Positions 9,349-17,886 of a stretch of DNA of 64,000 nt are shown in pieces. The stretch is from Hyphomicrobiales bacterium (GTDB lineage: Bacteria > Pseudomonadota > Alphaproteobacteria > Rhizobiales > Rhizobiaceae): positions 173,222 through 237,221 of the forward strand of contig UCJA01000001.1 in assembly GCA_900472675.1 (NCBI GenBank), in the 5' to 3' direction. Within the stretch, counting starts at the first letter, position 1. Each line of letters starts with the position of its first letter. The position numbers and the translations under genes are program-made. The notes beneath the pieces were generated by a model. It searched no databases and had not been told where the DNA came from. It was given only the letters and a program-made list of their open reading frames with translations.

Positions 9349-10557
9349 TTACCCCCAGCCCAACGCCGTCATCTTGGCGCCGATGGTTGCCGCGTCGACC
9401 GCATAGCCGGCGTCGTTGTGATGGATGGCATCCGACAGATAGGCCGGGTTGGGATAGCCGCCTGCTGCCGTGCAGATCGGCGTATAGAGATCGCAGATCA
9501 GCGACCCCCACTGCGAAGCAGCGAGCTGAGCGTTCACGTACTGGGCCGCCGCGACATAAGGGGCGGACCAAGCCGTCGATGTCACGTTGTTGCAGATGAT
9601 CGTCCTTGAGCCGGACTTGCGGATGGCCATGACCTGCGCCAGGCGCGATAGAACCGCCGCCGCCCAGGTCGGCCCGTCGGCGCCGGCGTCGTTCTCCGGA
9701 CCCCAGATGATCATGTCGCAACTCTTTGCCCTCGGGTCGGCAAGGATCCGGTCGACGAAGGAGTAGTTGCCCACGCCGTACGCCTGGCCGCCAAGGCCGA
9801 GGTTGCAGATCGCACGGCCGGGCTTCAGGCCGCGCAGCTGGGACACCACGTCGTTTCCGGTGGTGGCGCCCGAGCCTTCGACCAGGCTGTGACCGAAAAA
9901 GAGCGTTGCCTTTGGCGCGAGGGAATGGACCGGATCGGATCCGGGCGACAGGAGCTCCACATAGCCCTGGTTCATTGCCACCGTATCGGCCGGGACGGCC
10001 GCCAGGTAGAAGCGGATCTCGCAGGCCTGGTCGAAGTCGATCAGCCGGGTCTCCTGCGTCGGGGATGCGCTGTAGGTGACGAAGGCCACGGCCGTCGAGC
10101 GCACACGCGCGTTCATGCTCGCCAGGCCGGACAACTTGGCTGCATAGTTGGAGTAGCTACCCTCCAAAATGACACCCGTGAGGCTGTTGAAGGTATTGAT
10201 CGAGTCCATGAAGCCGAACTTGCGGTCAGCGCTGAAGGTCAGTTCCGACCGCCAGTTGAAGAACTGCAGCGAGGCACCGACGAAGGCTTGTGCGATGACC
10301 ACTTCGGTCGCGCCTTGGGCGACGGTGACCTTGAGGTTGTGTCCGCCGGTGCTTGTTCCAAACTTGTTGAGGTGCCCGCCGATCCGCAGCACGGCGTTCG
10401 GCGTGATGCCGCCGGCCGGCACCGGGCAGACGAAGGCGGGGTAGAAAACCGATACGCCACCGCCGCGCATGGGGCCGCTCTCGGTTGCCACCATCAGCGA
10501 TTTGACGCGTGCGCCGCGGGCATCGGTGAAGAGGCGCGTTTCCGTTGCTCCGGGCAT
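9349..10557 (-). CDS. SGNH/GDSL-type hydrolase with beta-rich N-terminal region
   Basis: A 402-residue protein. Residues 1-210 are Gly/Ser/Thr-rich and look beta-structured; the C-terminal half is an SGNH hydrolase: FFGHSLVEGSG with nucleophile Ser224, NLGLGGQAYG (Gly block), IIWGPENDAG with Asn289, and SDAIHHND with Asp376 and His379 in the DxxH pattern. Substrate may be a carbohydrate ester. The ATG at 10557 follows GGAGG by 8 bases and shares its A with the stop of the 48-codon gene before it. It ends convergently to the polysaccharide operon. Such hydrolases occur both as polysaccharide esterases and in phage tail modules; the small coupled partners favour phage ancestry, but this is inference. 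Confidence 0.8.
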   Translation of the reverse strand: MPGATETRLFTDARGARVKSLMVATESGPMRGGGVSVFYPAFVCPVPAGGITPNAVLRIGGHLNKFGTSTGGHNLKVTVAQGATEVVIAQAFVGASLQFFNWRSELTFSADRKFGFMDSINTFNSLTGVILEGSYSNYAAKLSGLASMNARVRSTAVAFVTYSASPTQETRLIDFDQACEIRFYLAAVPADTVAMNQGYVELLSPGSDPVHSLAPKATLFFGHSLVEGSGATTGNDVVSQLRGLKPGRAICNLGLGGQAYGVGNYSFVDRILADPRAKSCDMIIWGPENDAGADGPTWAAAVLSRLAQVMAIRKSGSRTIICNNVTSTAWSAPYVAAAQYVNAQLAASQWGSLICDLYTPICTAAGGYPNPAYLSDAIHHNDAGYAVDAATIGAKMTALGWG

Positions 10558-10703
10558 CACAGGGCCTCCAGCAGGTAGGCACCATCAAGGTCGGTCAGAA
10601 GGGCGCCGTCTGCATCGGCAAGGAAGGCGAAGCCTGGAGGCGGGACGAGAGCGTAGCCGCCCGCGATGATCCGGCACCAGAGCGAGAGGTTGAAGCCGAT
10701 CAT
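10557..10703 (-). CDS. Small protein (48 aa) coupled to the SGNH hydrolase
   Basis: A 48-codon ORF read as MIGFNLSLWCRIIAGG at its start and ending with alternating Ala/Asp/Leu (LADADG then LTDLDG, LLEAL), an internal repeat. A strong AAGGAG site precedes the ATG. It overlaps the upstream small ORF (ATGA) and the downstream hydrolase (TGATG), so translation of the three looks coupled. The short repetitive tail resembles small proteins found beside tail and hydrolase genes in phages of alphaproteobacteria, from general knowledge. No function can be assigned. Confidence 0.6.
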   Translation of the reverse strand: MIGFNLSLWCRIIAGGYALVPPPGFAFLADADGALLTDLDGAYLLEAL

Positions 10704-10867
10704 GCCGTTTCTCCTTCGCCGTACATGTCTGCGCGGGCAGGGCGGCAGCGCCTGTCGCACGCCGTACCGGGGGCGTCGCCCCGGACATGGGCCGTGACAT
10801 CCCTTGCCCGGTCCGCTTCGCCCGATCCTTCCTGCCTGCGCATGCGCCGTACCTGATCACTGGTCAT
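10700..10867 (-). CDS. Small basic hypothetical protein (55 aa)
   Basis: A 55-codon ORF beginning MTSDQVRRMRRQEGSGEADR. Support comes from a near-perfect AAAGGAG ribosome site at correct distance and an ATGA overlap with the next small gene. It is Arg/Asp-rich, without a membrane segment, and has two Cys in its second half. It is the first gene of the three-gene minus-strand set; its promoter should lie in the region between it and kefF. No homologue was recognised, and it could still be a chance ORF. Confidence 0.45.
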   Translation of the reverse strand: MTSDQVRRMRRQEGSGEADRARDVTAHVRGDAPGTACDRRCRPARADMYGEGETA

Positions 10868-11109
10868 CCGCGTCTCCTTTGCGTCCTGGCATGGGGGCCG
10901 GCGGCCTCGTCATGCGAAACCCAAGTCTAGGCGCGCCGCGGCGGGCGGGGACGCGCGGGGACGATATTTTTGCGCCGGGCGCCATCCTCCGGCACGGTTG
11001 AATCCTGCTAGAAAGGCGGGTGCCAATCGTCTAGGACAAGTTGCGGCCTCCCGTTGCTGCCGGTGAGTGCCACGCATGATTTTCCGCGGCAATGGAAGAT
11101 GGATCCGAC

Positions 11110-11712
11110 ATGCGAGTCCTGGTTCTGTTTGCGCATCCGGCGCAGCGGAAAACGAGCATCAACCTTGCCATGGCCGACGCGGCGCGCCGGATGGACGGGG
11201 TGACTTTCGTCGATCTTTATGCGGACTATCCGCGCTTCTCGATCGACATCGACCGGGAGCAGGAAAGACTGCTCGCGCATGACCTGATCGTCTTTCAGTT
11301 CCCGGTGTTCTGGTACGCGACGCCGGCGCTCTTGAAGCAGTGGCAGGACCTGGTTCTCGAATACGGATTTGCCTATGGACCCGGGAGCAAGAAGCTGGCC
11401 GGCAAACGGCTTCTGGCCAGCATCACCACGGGCGGCAGCGAAAGGGACTATGCGGTGGGTGGCGGAAACAACCACCCGATCGAGCAGTTTCTGCTGCCGC
11501 TGCGGCAGACCGCGTTTCTCTGCGGCATGGAATTCCTGCCGCCCTTCGTGCTCCATTCGGCAAACCATATCGAAACCGCCGCGTCGCAGGCACACATCGA
11601 AGCCTATGCGAACCTGCTCGCGGCCCTGCGCGACGACGTGTTCGACCTCGATAGTGCGCAGCAGTCGTCCATGCTGACCCGGGACGATGTCGCCCGGCTG
11701 ACAAGGAGATAG
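11110..11712 (+). CDS. kefF: KefF-like NAD(P)H quinone oxidoreductase, ancillary subunit of K+ efflux
   Basis: A 200-residue flavodoxin-like protein of the KefF/MdaB family. It opens with RVLVLFAHPAQRKTSINLAMA, has FQFPVFWYATPALLKQWQDLVLEYGFAYGPG (FMN and substrate region) and GGSERDYAVGGGNNHPIEQFLLPL, standard for KefF. KefF binds KefC, activates it and reduces quinones or electrophiles. The ATG at 11110 fits the family start; an in-frame ATG at 11092 has no ribosome site. Only three bases separate it from the KefC start, which confirms the pairing. Confidence 0.88.
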   Translation: MRVLVLFAHPAQRKTSINLAMADAARRMDGVTFVDLYADYPRFSIDIDREQERLLAHDLIVFQFPVFWYATPALLKQWQDLVLEYGFAYGPGSKKLAGKRLLASITTGGSERDYAVGGGNNHPIEQFLLPLRQTAFLCGMEFLPPFVLHSANHIETAASQAHIEAYANLLAALRDDVFDLDSAQQSSMLTRDDVARLTRR

Positions 11713-11715
11713 GCC

Positions 11716-13623
11716 GTGGACGGATTGGCTTTCTATGCATTCGCCTATCTCGCAGCCGCGGTTCTTGCGGTCATCGTGTCGCAGCGCCTGGGGCTCGGCT
11801 CCGTCGTCGGTTATATCGCCGCAGGCGTGCTGATCGGGCCGGTACTGCAGATTTCGGGCGCGGCGGGCTCCGGCTATCTGGAGCAGTTTTCCGAGTTCGG
11901 CATCGTCATGATGCTCTTCCTGATCGGGCTCGAGATCGACCCCCAGATGGTGTGGCGGCTGCGGGCAAAGCTGGTCGGGCTCGGGGGGCTGCAGGTCGTC
12001 CTCACCGTCGGACTGGTGACGGCGATCGGGATTTTCCTCGGGTTCGCCTGGCAGCAGAGCCTGCTGTTCGGGTTTGTCGGAGCGCTGTCGTCGACGGCAA
12101 TCGTGCTGCAGACGCTTGAGGAAAAGGGGCTGCTGGAATCGGACGGCGGGCGGGCTTCGTTTGCGGTTCTGCTGTTCCAGGATCTCGCGGTCATCCCCAT
12201 GCTGGCGCTCATCCCGCTGATCGCCGGCGGTGCCGAGGGGGCAGCGGCCGGCGGACACGGTGCTGCCCACGGCGCCGGCCTCCTGCAGGGACTGCCGGGC
12301 TGGGCCTCGGCCATCCTCACGCTTGCGGCGGTCGGTGTCGTGGTGGCGGGCGGGCATTTCCTGTCGCGGCCGATCTTCCGGATGATCGCGCTGATGGGGC
12401 TGCGGGAGGTGTTTACCGCGGCCGCGCTGCTGGTGGTCGTGGCGATCGCCCTGCTGATGTCGGCGGTCGGCCTGTCTCCTGCGCTCGGTGCCTTCCTCGC
12501 CGGCGTCGTGCTTGCCAACAGCGAGTTCAAGCACGAGCTGCAAAACGACATCGAACCCTTCAAAGGGCTGCTTCTCGGCCTGTTCTTCATGACCATCGGC
12601 GCCAAGATCGACCCGGCGATCCTGCGAGACAACTGGCTGATCGTTCTCGCCGCCACCCTTGCGCTCGTGGTGCTGAAGGCCGCGGTGCTTGTGCCGCTCG
12701 CCTGGATCTTCAAGGTGCGGGCAACGGCCGGCTGGCTATTTGCGCTCGGGCTGGCGCAGGCGGGCGAGTTCGGCTTCGTGCTTTTGTCGATCGGCCGCGA
12801 CAGGGCGCTGCTGAGCGACGGCACGGTCTCCGTCGCCATCCTCGTGATCACTGCCGGGATGATCCTCACGCCCGCACTCTTTGCCCTCTACGACCGCATT
12901 GCGGTGCTGATCGACAGCCGCGGGCAGACACGTGCCGATGCGGATGAGCCTGAGGAAGGCACGATCATCATTGCCGGGGTCGGCCGGTTCGGACAGATCG
13001 TCAACCGCATGCTGCTTGCCAACGGGCACAGGCCCGTGATCCTCGATTACCGGGCGGATGTGGTCGACGATGTGCGCAAATTCGGCGTCACATCCTTCTT
13101 CGGCGACGCCAGCCGGCCGGATCTGCTTGCGTCAGCAGGGCTTGCCAAGGCGCATCTTCTGGTGGTCGCCATCGACGACCGCGACCGCGCGGCCGAGATC
13201 GTCGCCCATGCGCGCCGCAGCAATCCCGACATCCGGATCATCGCCCGGGCCTATGACCGCCTTCACTATTACGCTCTCGTCGAAGCGGGAGCGGACCATG
13301 TGGTGCGGGAATTGTTCGGAAGCTCGGTGGAGGTGGGCGGGCTAGCCCTTCGGGCTCTCGGCATGCACCCTTACGAGGTGGAGAAGCGCAAGACGGTGTT
13401 TACCGACGAGGACGTGGCGGGGCTTGCCCGCCTGGCGCCGTTGATCGACCGCGAGATACGGGCGCCGAACAACGCCCAGTATGTCGCCGGCTTCCGGGAA
13501 ATCTCGAAGGTCATCGAAGATGCCATGCGCGGCGAGCGCGGCGCCTATGACGACCGCGTGCGGCGCGGTTGGAGCCCGCCCTCGTCTGGCGAAAGCCATG
13601 TCCCGCACAAGACAGATAGCTAA
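11716..13623 (+). CDS. kefC: KefC-type glutathione-regulated K+/H+ antiporter
   Basis: A 635-residue CPA2 antiporter. About 12 membrane segments fill residues 1-395 (Na_H_Exchanger domain), with FLIGLEIDPQMVW, FVGALSSTAIVLQTL and LSPALGAFLAGVVLANSEF. From about residue 415 a TrkA-N (RCK) domain begins, GVGRFGQIVNRML, with an acidic end of strand 2 (VILDYRADVV). The family effluxes K+ when electrophiles form glutathione adducts, acidifying the cytosol for protection. The GTG start has AAGGAG upstream and follows kefF by three bases. A low-complexity Gly/Ala/His loop around residues 175-190 lies between helices. Confidence 0.9.
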   Translation: MDGLAFYAFAYLAAAVLAVIVSQRLGLGSVVGYIAAGVLIGPVLQISGAAGSGYLEQFSEFGIVMMLFLIGLEIDPQMVWRLRAKLVGLGGLQVVLTVGLVTAIGIFLGFAWQQSLLFGFVGALSSTAIVLQTLEEKGLLESDGGRASFAVLLFQDLAVIPMLALIPLIAGGAEGAAAGGHGAAHGAGLLQGLPGWASAILTLAAVGVVVAGGHFLSRPIFRMIALMGLREVFTAAALLVVVAIALLMSAVGLSPALGAFLAGVVLANSEFKHELQNDIEPFKGLLLGLFFMTIGAKIDPAILRDNWLIVLAATLALVVLKAAVLVPLAWIFKVRATAGWLFALGLAQAGEFGFVLLSIGRDRALLSDGTVSVAILVITAGMILTPALFALYDRIAVLIDSRGQTRADADEPEEGTIIIAGVGRFGQIVNRMLLANGHRPVILDYRADVVDDVRKFGVTSFFGDASRPDLLASAGLAKAHLLVVAIDDRDRAAEIVAHARRSNPDIRIIARAYDRLHYYALVEAGADHVVRELFGSSVEVGGLALRALGMHPYEVEKRKTVFTDEDVAGLARLAPLIDREIRAPNNAQYVAGFREISKVIEDAMRGERGAYDDRVRRGWSPPSSGESHVPHKTDS

Positions 13624-13659
13624 CCGGCGGTTCGAGAGACGGGTGCGGTGCCCAATAGG

Positions 13660-15552
13660 CTATCCGTGGTGCTGCACCAGGGCAATGTGAGCCGGCGCTT
13701 CGCTTACCGCCCCGCCAAGGGCAACGCCGTTCTGGACCAGATGCTCCTTGACCCGCCGATGGATCCAGTCGGCTTCGCCACCGTTTTTCACGTCGCAGGC
13801 ATAGATCGTCCGGTAGGCATACCAGAATCGGCGCAGATGCTCCGCCGACAGGCGCGTCCTGCCGGGGATGAAGGTGCGCAAGAAGTCGCCCTTGTTCTCG
13901 CAGACGTGGCAGGCGCTCATGTAATCGGCCCGACCGAACACATAGACCGGCTTTTCATAGGTGAGCGCTTCGGCGCCAACGCCGGAATTGATGACGCAGA
14001 CGGCAGCCGAAGCCGGGATGATGTCGTGGATATTGCCATCGGTGACGATGATGTCGTCGGCATGATCGCTGAGGTATTTGGAGATCTCCGGCGACCGGCA
14101 GGCCGGGTGGCGTTTGACGACCACGGAAAGGCCCTCCCGCTTGCCGACCGCGATGATGTCGTCGAGCATATCGAAGGGCGTCGTGAAGGCGAGGCTCTGG
14201 ACCGCATCGCCGACCACCTGCAGGGGCGCGAAGATGAACCGCTCCGGCAGCGCTTCGGAAAGCTCCTTCTGCAGATATTTGGATTGCCGGCTGCTGACGA
14301 GGAATGCGCGGTCCTCTTCGAAGAACCGGTTGGCGGTCTCCTGGTCGACAGCTGCAATCTGCGGATCGTCCGGGCTCATCCTGGAAAAGCGTGACCATCC
14401 CGCGTAGCCGTGATCGTCGAAGCTGAACAGCGAGCGGCGGTCCGTTTCCTTGAACTGCAGACCGCGGCCGCTATCGGAAATGGTGTGGTAGGAGAAGAAC
14501 GGCAGGTCGAAATCCAGCGTGCCGTGGGTGCGGATGCGGGCCTTGACGAGATAGGGGACGTCCTCTGCCTCCAGCGCGGCCACAATCTCCTTGACGCAGC
14601 GGCGGATGTCGGCCCGGAAGCCGGGGTAATCGATCGTGTTGGAGCGAAGCGCTGCGGCCGGCACGACCACGATTGCCTTGCCCTCGCGGGCAAAAGCTTT
14701 TTGCCTTCCGCAGCGGACCAGGACGTCGCGTCGCGCCTCGTCGATCACGTGGAGGATCGGCTGCAGATCCTTGATCAGCGCATGGAGATCCTGCAGGATC
14801 TCGGCCGCCGGCAGACGCATCGCGTGGGCCCGCTGGGCGATCCGCAGGGCGCCGTCGAGATCGAAGACGGAGACGGAGCCTTCCACGGCATCTTTCCAGA
14901 AGCCCCGGAAGAGGGACCGACCGGCCACGATCCTCCCGATATCATCCAGAATGCGCGATGCGGCGGCGGCAAACAGGTCATCCCGGTGGGCGGCCTCTGC
15001 CGAAGCGGCAGCGGCGACATTGTGCTTGATCAGAACCCGGGTGGGCTCCGACTGGCTGAACGTCACCAGGGTCGTCGCGATCATCCCGTGATCCTGCCTC
15101 TGGTGGTAGAGTTGCCTCAGAGCATTCGTCACATCGAGCTTGAAGTCGTAGTTCTTCGGCTTCAGGGCGGAAAACTCGGCGATGGCCTCGTCGATCTTGC
15201 CGTCGGCCCGCAGCATCCACCCGCGGATCGCGGTGCGGAATTCCGCCTTGATGGATGGGGTTTCCAGAAGAGCTTCGGACTCGGCGAACTGGCCGGAGGC
15301 GACGTAGGCCTTGACCGAAGGCCAGGTCACCTTGTGCTTGTCGGCAAACCGCAACAGAAGCCTCTCGCGCCGTTCGCTGTCGTTGTCCCGATCGGCAGAT
15401 AGCATCATCCCTTCCAGGACGAGCCGCTGCAGCTTGCGATTGCGGATGACGCGGCCGGCAAGATAGCCGCTGTTCAGCAGGAGGGAGGTCAACAGAGGGT
15501 GACGACCATCATTGATCAGGCCCTCGACAAACGAAACAAAAGAAGTAGCCAC
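13660..15552 (-). CDS. Capsule polysaccharide biosynthesis (KpsC/KpsS-like) protein with long N-terminal region
   Basis: The C-terminal third matches capsule synthesis proteins of the KpsC/KpsS type, Kdo transferases or capsule export factors: FIFAPLQVVGDAVQSL, VVVKRHPACRSPEISKYL, then NIHDIIPASAAVCVINSGVGAEALTYEKPVYVFG. The N-terminal half is helical and possibly TPR-like (residues about 60-250), perhaps for protein contacts. The start is uncertain: the frame is open to 15729, but codons upstream of about 15550 look non-coding (AT-rich or Arg-rich). GTG at 15552 is a compromise, and TTG at 15492 is also possible. It faces kefC and is not in a kps cluster, so it may act on the polymer of the upstream operon or on a separate capsule. 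Confidence 0.65.
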   Translation of the reverse strand: MATSFVSFVEGLINDGRHPLLTSLLLNSGYLAGRVIRNRKLQRLVLEGMMLSADRDNDSERRERLLLRFADKHKVTWPSVKAYVASGQFAESEALLETPSIKAEFRTAIRGWMLRADGKIDEAIAEFSALKPKNYDFKLDVTNALRQLYHQRQDHGMIATTLVTFSQSEPTRVLIKHNVAAAASAEAAHRDDLFAAAASRILDDIGRIVAGRSLFRGFWKDAVEGSVSVFDLDGALRIAQRAHAMRLPAAEILQDLHALIKDLQPILHVIDEARRDVLVRCGRQKAFAREGKAIVVVPAAALRSNTIDYPGFRADIRRCVKEIVAALEAEDVPYLVKARIRTHGTLDFDLPFFSYHTISDSGRGLQFKETDRRSLFSFDDHGYAGWSRFSRMSPDDPQIAAVDQETANRFFEEDRAFLVSSRQSKYLQKELSEALPERFIFAPLQVVGDAVQSLAFTTPFDMLDDIIAVGKREGLSVVVKRHPACRSPEISKYLSDHADDIIVTDGNIHDIIPASAAVCVINSGVGAEALTYEKPVYVFGRADYMSACHVCENKGDFLRTFIPGRTRLSAEHLRRFWYAYRTIYACDVKNGGEADWIHRRVKEHLVQNGVALGGAVSEAPAHIALVQHHG

Positions 15553-15768
15553 TGCAAGCCCATTGCCAAGAATGAATGTCCCGGGTCGAAACGACGCCGG
15601 GTGTCGCACACGCGCGCCGGCTGCCGCCACGCAGGTATCTCTCAAATATGCGGCGGATCTTTGCCCGGCGCGCTGTTCAGAATATCGCAAAACGACCGAT
15701 CCGGCCATAGCCGGCGGCGGGCGCTGCACAAGGCTGCTTTTCCAGGTCGGCCGTCGGGTACCCAGCGA

Positions 15769-16398
15769 TTATCGCAAAAAGCCGTCGCGATCAAAGTCTT
15801 CCCAGCCACGAAGCTCGGTGCTCTCCTCGTCGAGACTGTGGCCCGATGTTTCCGCGGCTTTCGGCTTTTTCTTCAGGGCGCGCGTCAGTTTCGCCTGGTA
15901 GGCGGATTTCAGCCGCTTTTCGGCTTTCGCTTCGGCATCCTCTACGCGCCATTCGTCAACCGCACCCCGGTCAAGCAGGTCTTCAACCACCTTGGGATCG
16001 AAGACGTGAAAGGTGATCTGCCGGGCACGGCCGTTCAGCCTGACGGTCCGCGTGCCGGCACTCGGAAGGCGCCCATCGGCAAGCCACCGGTGCCGCTCGG
16101 TCACCTTGATGGTGAGGATATCCTGGATCTCGCGCGGAATGACCGGCAGAGCGTGGGCCTCCGACACGGTCTTCGTGATGACGGCCACGGCCGCATTGAA
16201 CGCCGCCTTGTCGGTTGCCGGCATGGCCAAGGTGATGTCGTTGCCGTCAAGCGCGACCGACTTCTTCAACGTGGCCGGAAGCCGGGCCTGCATTTCCTGC
16301 AGGATGCCCTTTGCGCGGACCGAAGACCCCAACGTCACCGAGCTCGACAGCGTCCATGTCTTCAAGAGTTCGATGTCTGACTTTGGGCTTTTCGGCAT
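15769..16398 (-). CDS. Conserved hypothetical protein (209 aa)
   Basis: The ORF begins MPKSPKSDIELLKTWTLSSS and has no signal peptide or membrane segment. The middle (residues about 40-130) is mixed alpha/beta with many charged residues. The C-terminal 60 residues are helical and Lys/Glu-rich (EDAEAKAEKRLKSAYQAKL) with a basic patch RALKKKPKA, so nucleic-acid contact is conceivable. The ATG at 16398 is preferred over an upstream extension rich in Ala/Pro. It is divergent from RNase HI across 133 bases and follows the capsule-like gene's direction. I do not recognise the family. Confidence 0.55.
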   Translation of the reverse strand: MPKSPKSDIELLKTWTLSSSVTLGSSVRAKGILQEMQARLPATLKKSVALDGNDITLAMPATDKAAFNAAVAVITKTVSEAHALPVIPREIQDILTIKVTERHRWLADGRLPSAGTRTVRLNGRARQITFHVFDPKVVEDLLDRGAVDEWRVEDAEAKAEKRLKSAYQAKLTRALKKKPKAAETSGHSLDEESTELRGWEDFDRDGFLR

Positions 16399-16531
16399 GT
16401 GCCCTAAATGGGGCGCATCCGCTGCCGCGTCAACGCTATTGCAAGGGACGTGGGCCTTGCCCCGCAAGCATCAGCTTTGAACCGAATACCGCATTCTGGC
16501 GCTCTCTCATGGCGATGCTATGCTGTCTCCC

Positions 16532-16999
16532 ATGACAGACGTGCTTCACATCTATGCCGACGGTTCCTTCGATGCGGCCTCAAGCTCCGGAGGCTGGGCC
16601 TTCGTGGTCATGCACGGCGACAGCCAGATCCATGGTGCCGCGGGTGCCACGACTGGATCCTCGAACAACACGTTCGAAGTCCTGTCGGTTCTCCAGGCGC
16701 TATCCTGGCTCGAGCGCGAAGCTCCGACGGCCGCCGCAATCCTCTGGACGGACTCCGCCCATGTCGTCGAAGGCTGCAGTCGATGGCGGCATATCTGGCG
16801 AAACAACGGCTGGAAGCGGGTGAGGGCGAATTCGCACGAGCGGCGCCGGACGATCCCGGACGCTGAGATGTGGCGGCAACTCGATGCGCTGCTGGAGCGA
16901 AATCCTGAGATCAGGATCCAGCTGTGCAAGGGGCACGCCGGCGTGGCGGGGAACGAACTGGCTAACACGGCGGCGAGGGCGGCTTTGGAGAGGATGTGA
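16532..16999 (+). CDS. Ribonuclease HI with Asp-to-Asn change at the fourth acidic position
   Basis: A 155-residue RNase H fold protein. Asp10 (YADGSF), Glu49 (NTFEVLS) and Asp74 (LWTDSAHVV) match the first three metal ligands of RNase HI, and His135 (KGHAGVAGNE) matches His124 of the E. coli enzyme. The fourth acidic residue, expected ten residues after that His, is Asn145 (ELANTAAR). In E. coli RNase HI, replacement of Asp134 by Asn is known to leave activity, so the enzyme may still cleave RNA in RNA-DNA hybrids. ATG 16532 gives the classic N-terminus. Because it may be a second RNase H, no gene symbol is given. Confidence 0.82.
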   Translation: MTDVLHIYADGSFDAASSSGGWAFVVMHGDSQIHGAAGATTGSSNNTFEVLSVLQALSWLEREAPTAAAILWTDSAHVVEGCSRWRHIWRNNGWKRVRANSHERRRTIPDAEMWRQLDALLERNPEIRIQLCKGHAGVAGNELANTAARAALERM

Positions 17000-17028
17000 T
17001 GGATTCAGGCGAAGTAAGTGGGCAATAG

Positions 17029-17104
17029 ATTTGGAGACCAAATTTACTCCGGCCTTAAAAGGCTCGGCGCCCGATTTGTACTAAATGATTAGTTGCGCAT
17101 AAGT
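17029..17104 (+). promoter_or_regulatory. Putative promoter region of the DUF5343-HEPN pair
   Basis: An inverted repeat ATTTGG-AGA-CCAAAT lies at 17029-17043. A possible -35 TTGTAC (17076-17081) and -10 ATAAGT (17099-17104) are 17 bases apart, about 57 bases before the first gene. The region is visibly richer in A+T than flanking DNA. The -10 match is weak. Confidence 0.35.
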
Positions 17105-17160
17105 TCCCGTACACTTGCAGAGTTAGGCCGCTACGATAAGCTTCTTTCGGGTGAGGGGAT

Positions 17161-17886
17161 ATGATGGCAAAGCAACCTAATCTTGCAGGCGTTGCAAAAG
17201 CGGAAGATGCCAACAACGCTGTGGAGGAAGCTTTGGTCGCCTCCACCGACAAAGGCAAGCCAAGAGAGATCAAAGGGGGCGTTCCCTATACGACGTCTCC
17301 TGGGGTGCTGAAACGCGCCCTAGAAGGGATTATAGCTGCAGAGCGCCCTGACAAGTTTAGCCCCGACTTCATGGAGACGATCCTCCACCTGACGGGGGGC
17401 GGTGCCAGAGCGGTTCCTCCGATGTTGAAGAAGATGCAGTTTCTCAGTCCTGACGGCTCGCCCACGACTTTATACTCGAAGTTCAAAACTGATGGCGGTC
17501 GGAGCCAGGCTGCCTACGAAGGATTGAGGAACGCGTTCGGCGAGTTGTTCAAGCGGAAGGAATTCGTTCATCGCGCTGACGAGAACGCCGTCAAGGATGT
17601 CCTCGTCGAGATTACCGGGCTGAAGAAAGCCGATTCAATCATTCGTCTGATGTACGCCTCCTTCGAAGCGGTTCGCGTGTTCATAACGGCGGACGTGGCG
17701 AAGGACTCGGATGCACACCGCGAGACCGATGTTGGGAATGCTTTTGAAAGGATGCCGCAGGATCCACCGGTCGGTGGCGTGAAGCTCGGGCTGTCGTATC
17801 AGATAAACATCGTTCTACCGGAAACCGAAAACATTGCGGTATTCAATGCGATCTTCAAAAGTCTGCGAGATAATCTCCTCAGATGA
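17161..17886 (+). CDS. DUF5343-like protein, partner of the HEPN gene
   Basis: A 241-residue soluble protein. The core GVPYTTSPGVLKRALEGIIAAERPDKFSPDF (residues about 40-70), TGGGARAVPPMLKKMQFLSPDG and later YSKFKTD followed by AYEGLRNAFGELF look like DUF5343, a winged-helix-like domain often seen beside uncharacterised or defence genes; this is a recollection, not a search. The C-terminal 40 residues (VGGVKLGLSYQINIVLP, then FNAIFKSLRDNLL) resemble the effector-like end seen in related proteins. A GAGGGG site precedes the tandem ATGs at 17161/17164. It overlaps the HEPN gene by four bases (ATGA), so both are made together. Codon use is more AT-rich than neighbours, suggesting transfer. Confidence 0.6.
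   Translation: MMAKQPNLAGVAKAEDANNAVEEALVASTDKGKPREIKGGVPYTTSPGVLKRALEGIIAAERPDKFSPDFMETILHLTGGGARAVPPMLKKMQFLSPDGSPTTLYSKFKTDGGRSQAAYEGLRNAFGELFKRKEFVHRADENAVKDVLVEITGLKKADSIIRLMYASFEAVRVFITADVAKDSDAHRETDVGNAFERMPQDPPVGGVKLGLSYQINIVLPETENIAVFNAIFKSLRDNLLR

Noticed and set aside
11008..12543. Long open frame antisense to kefC (over 500 codons)
   Set aside because: Mirror of GC-rich kefC codons; His/Arg/Gln-rich, no domain, no ribosome site.
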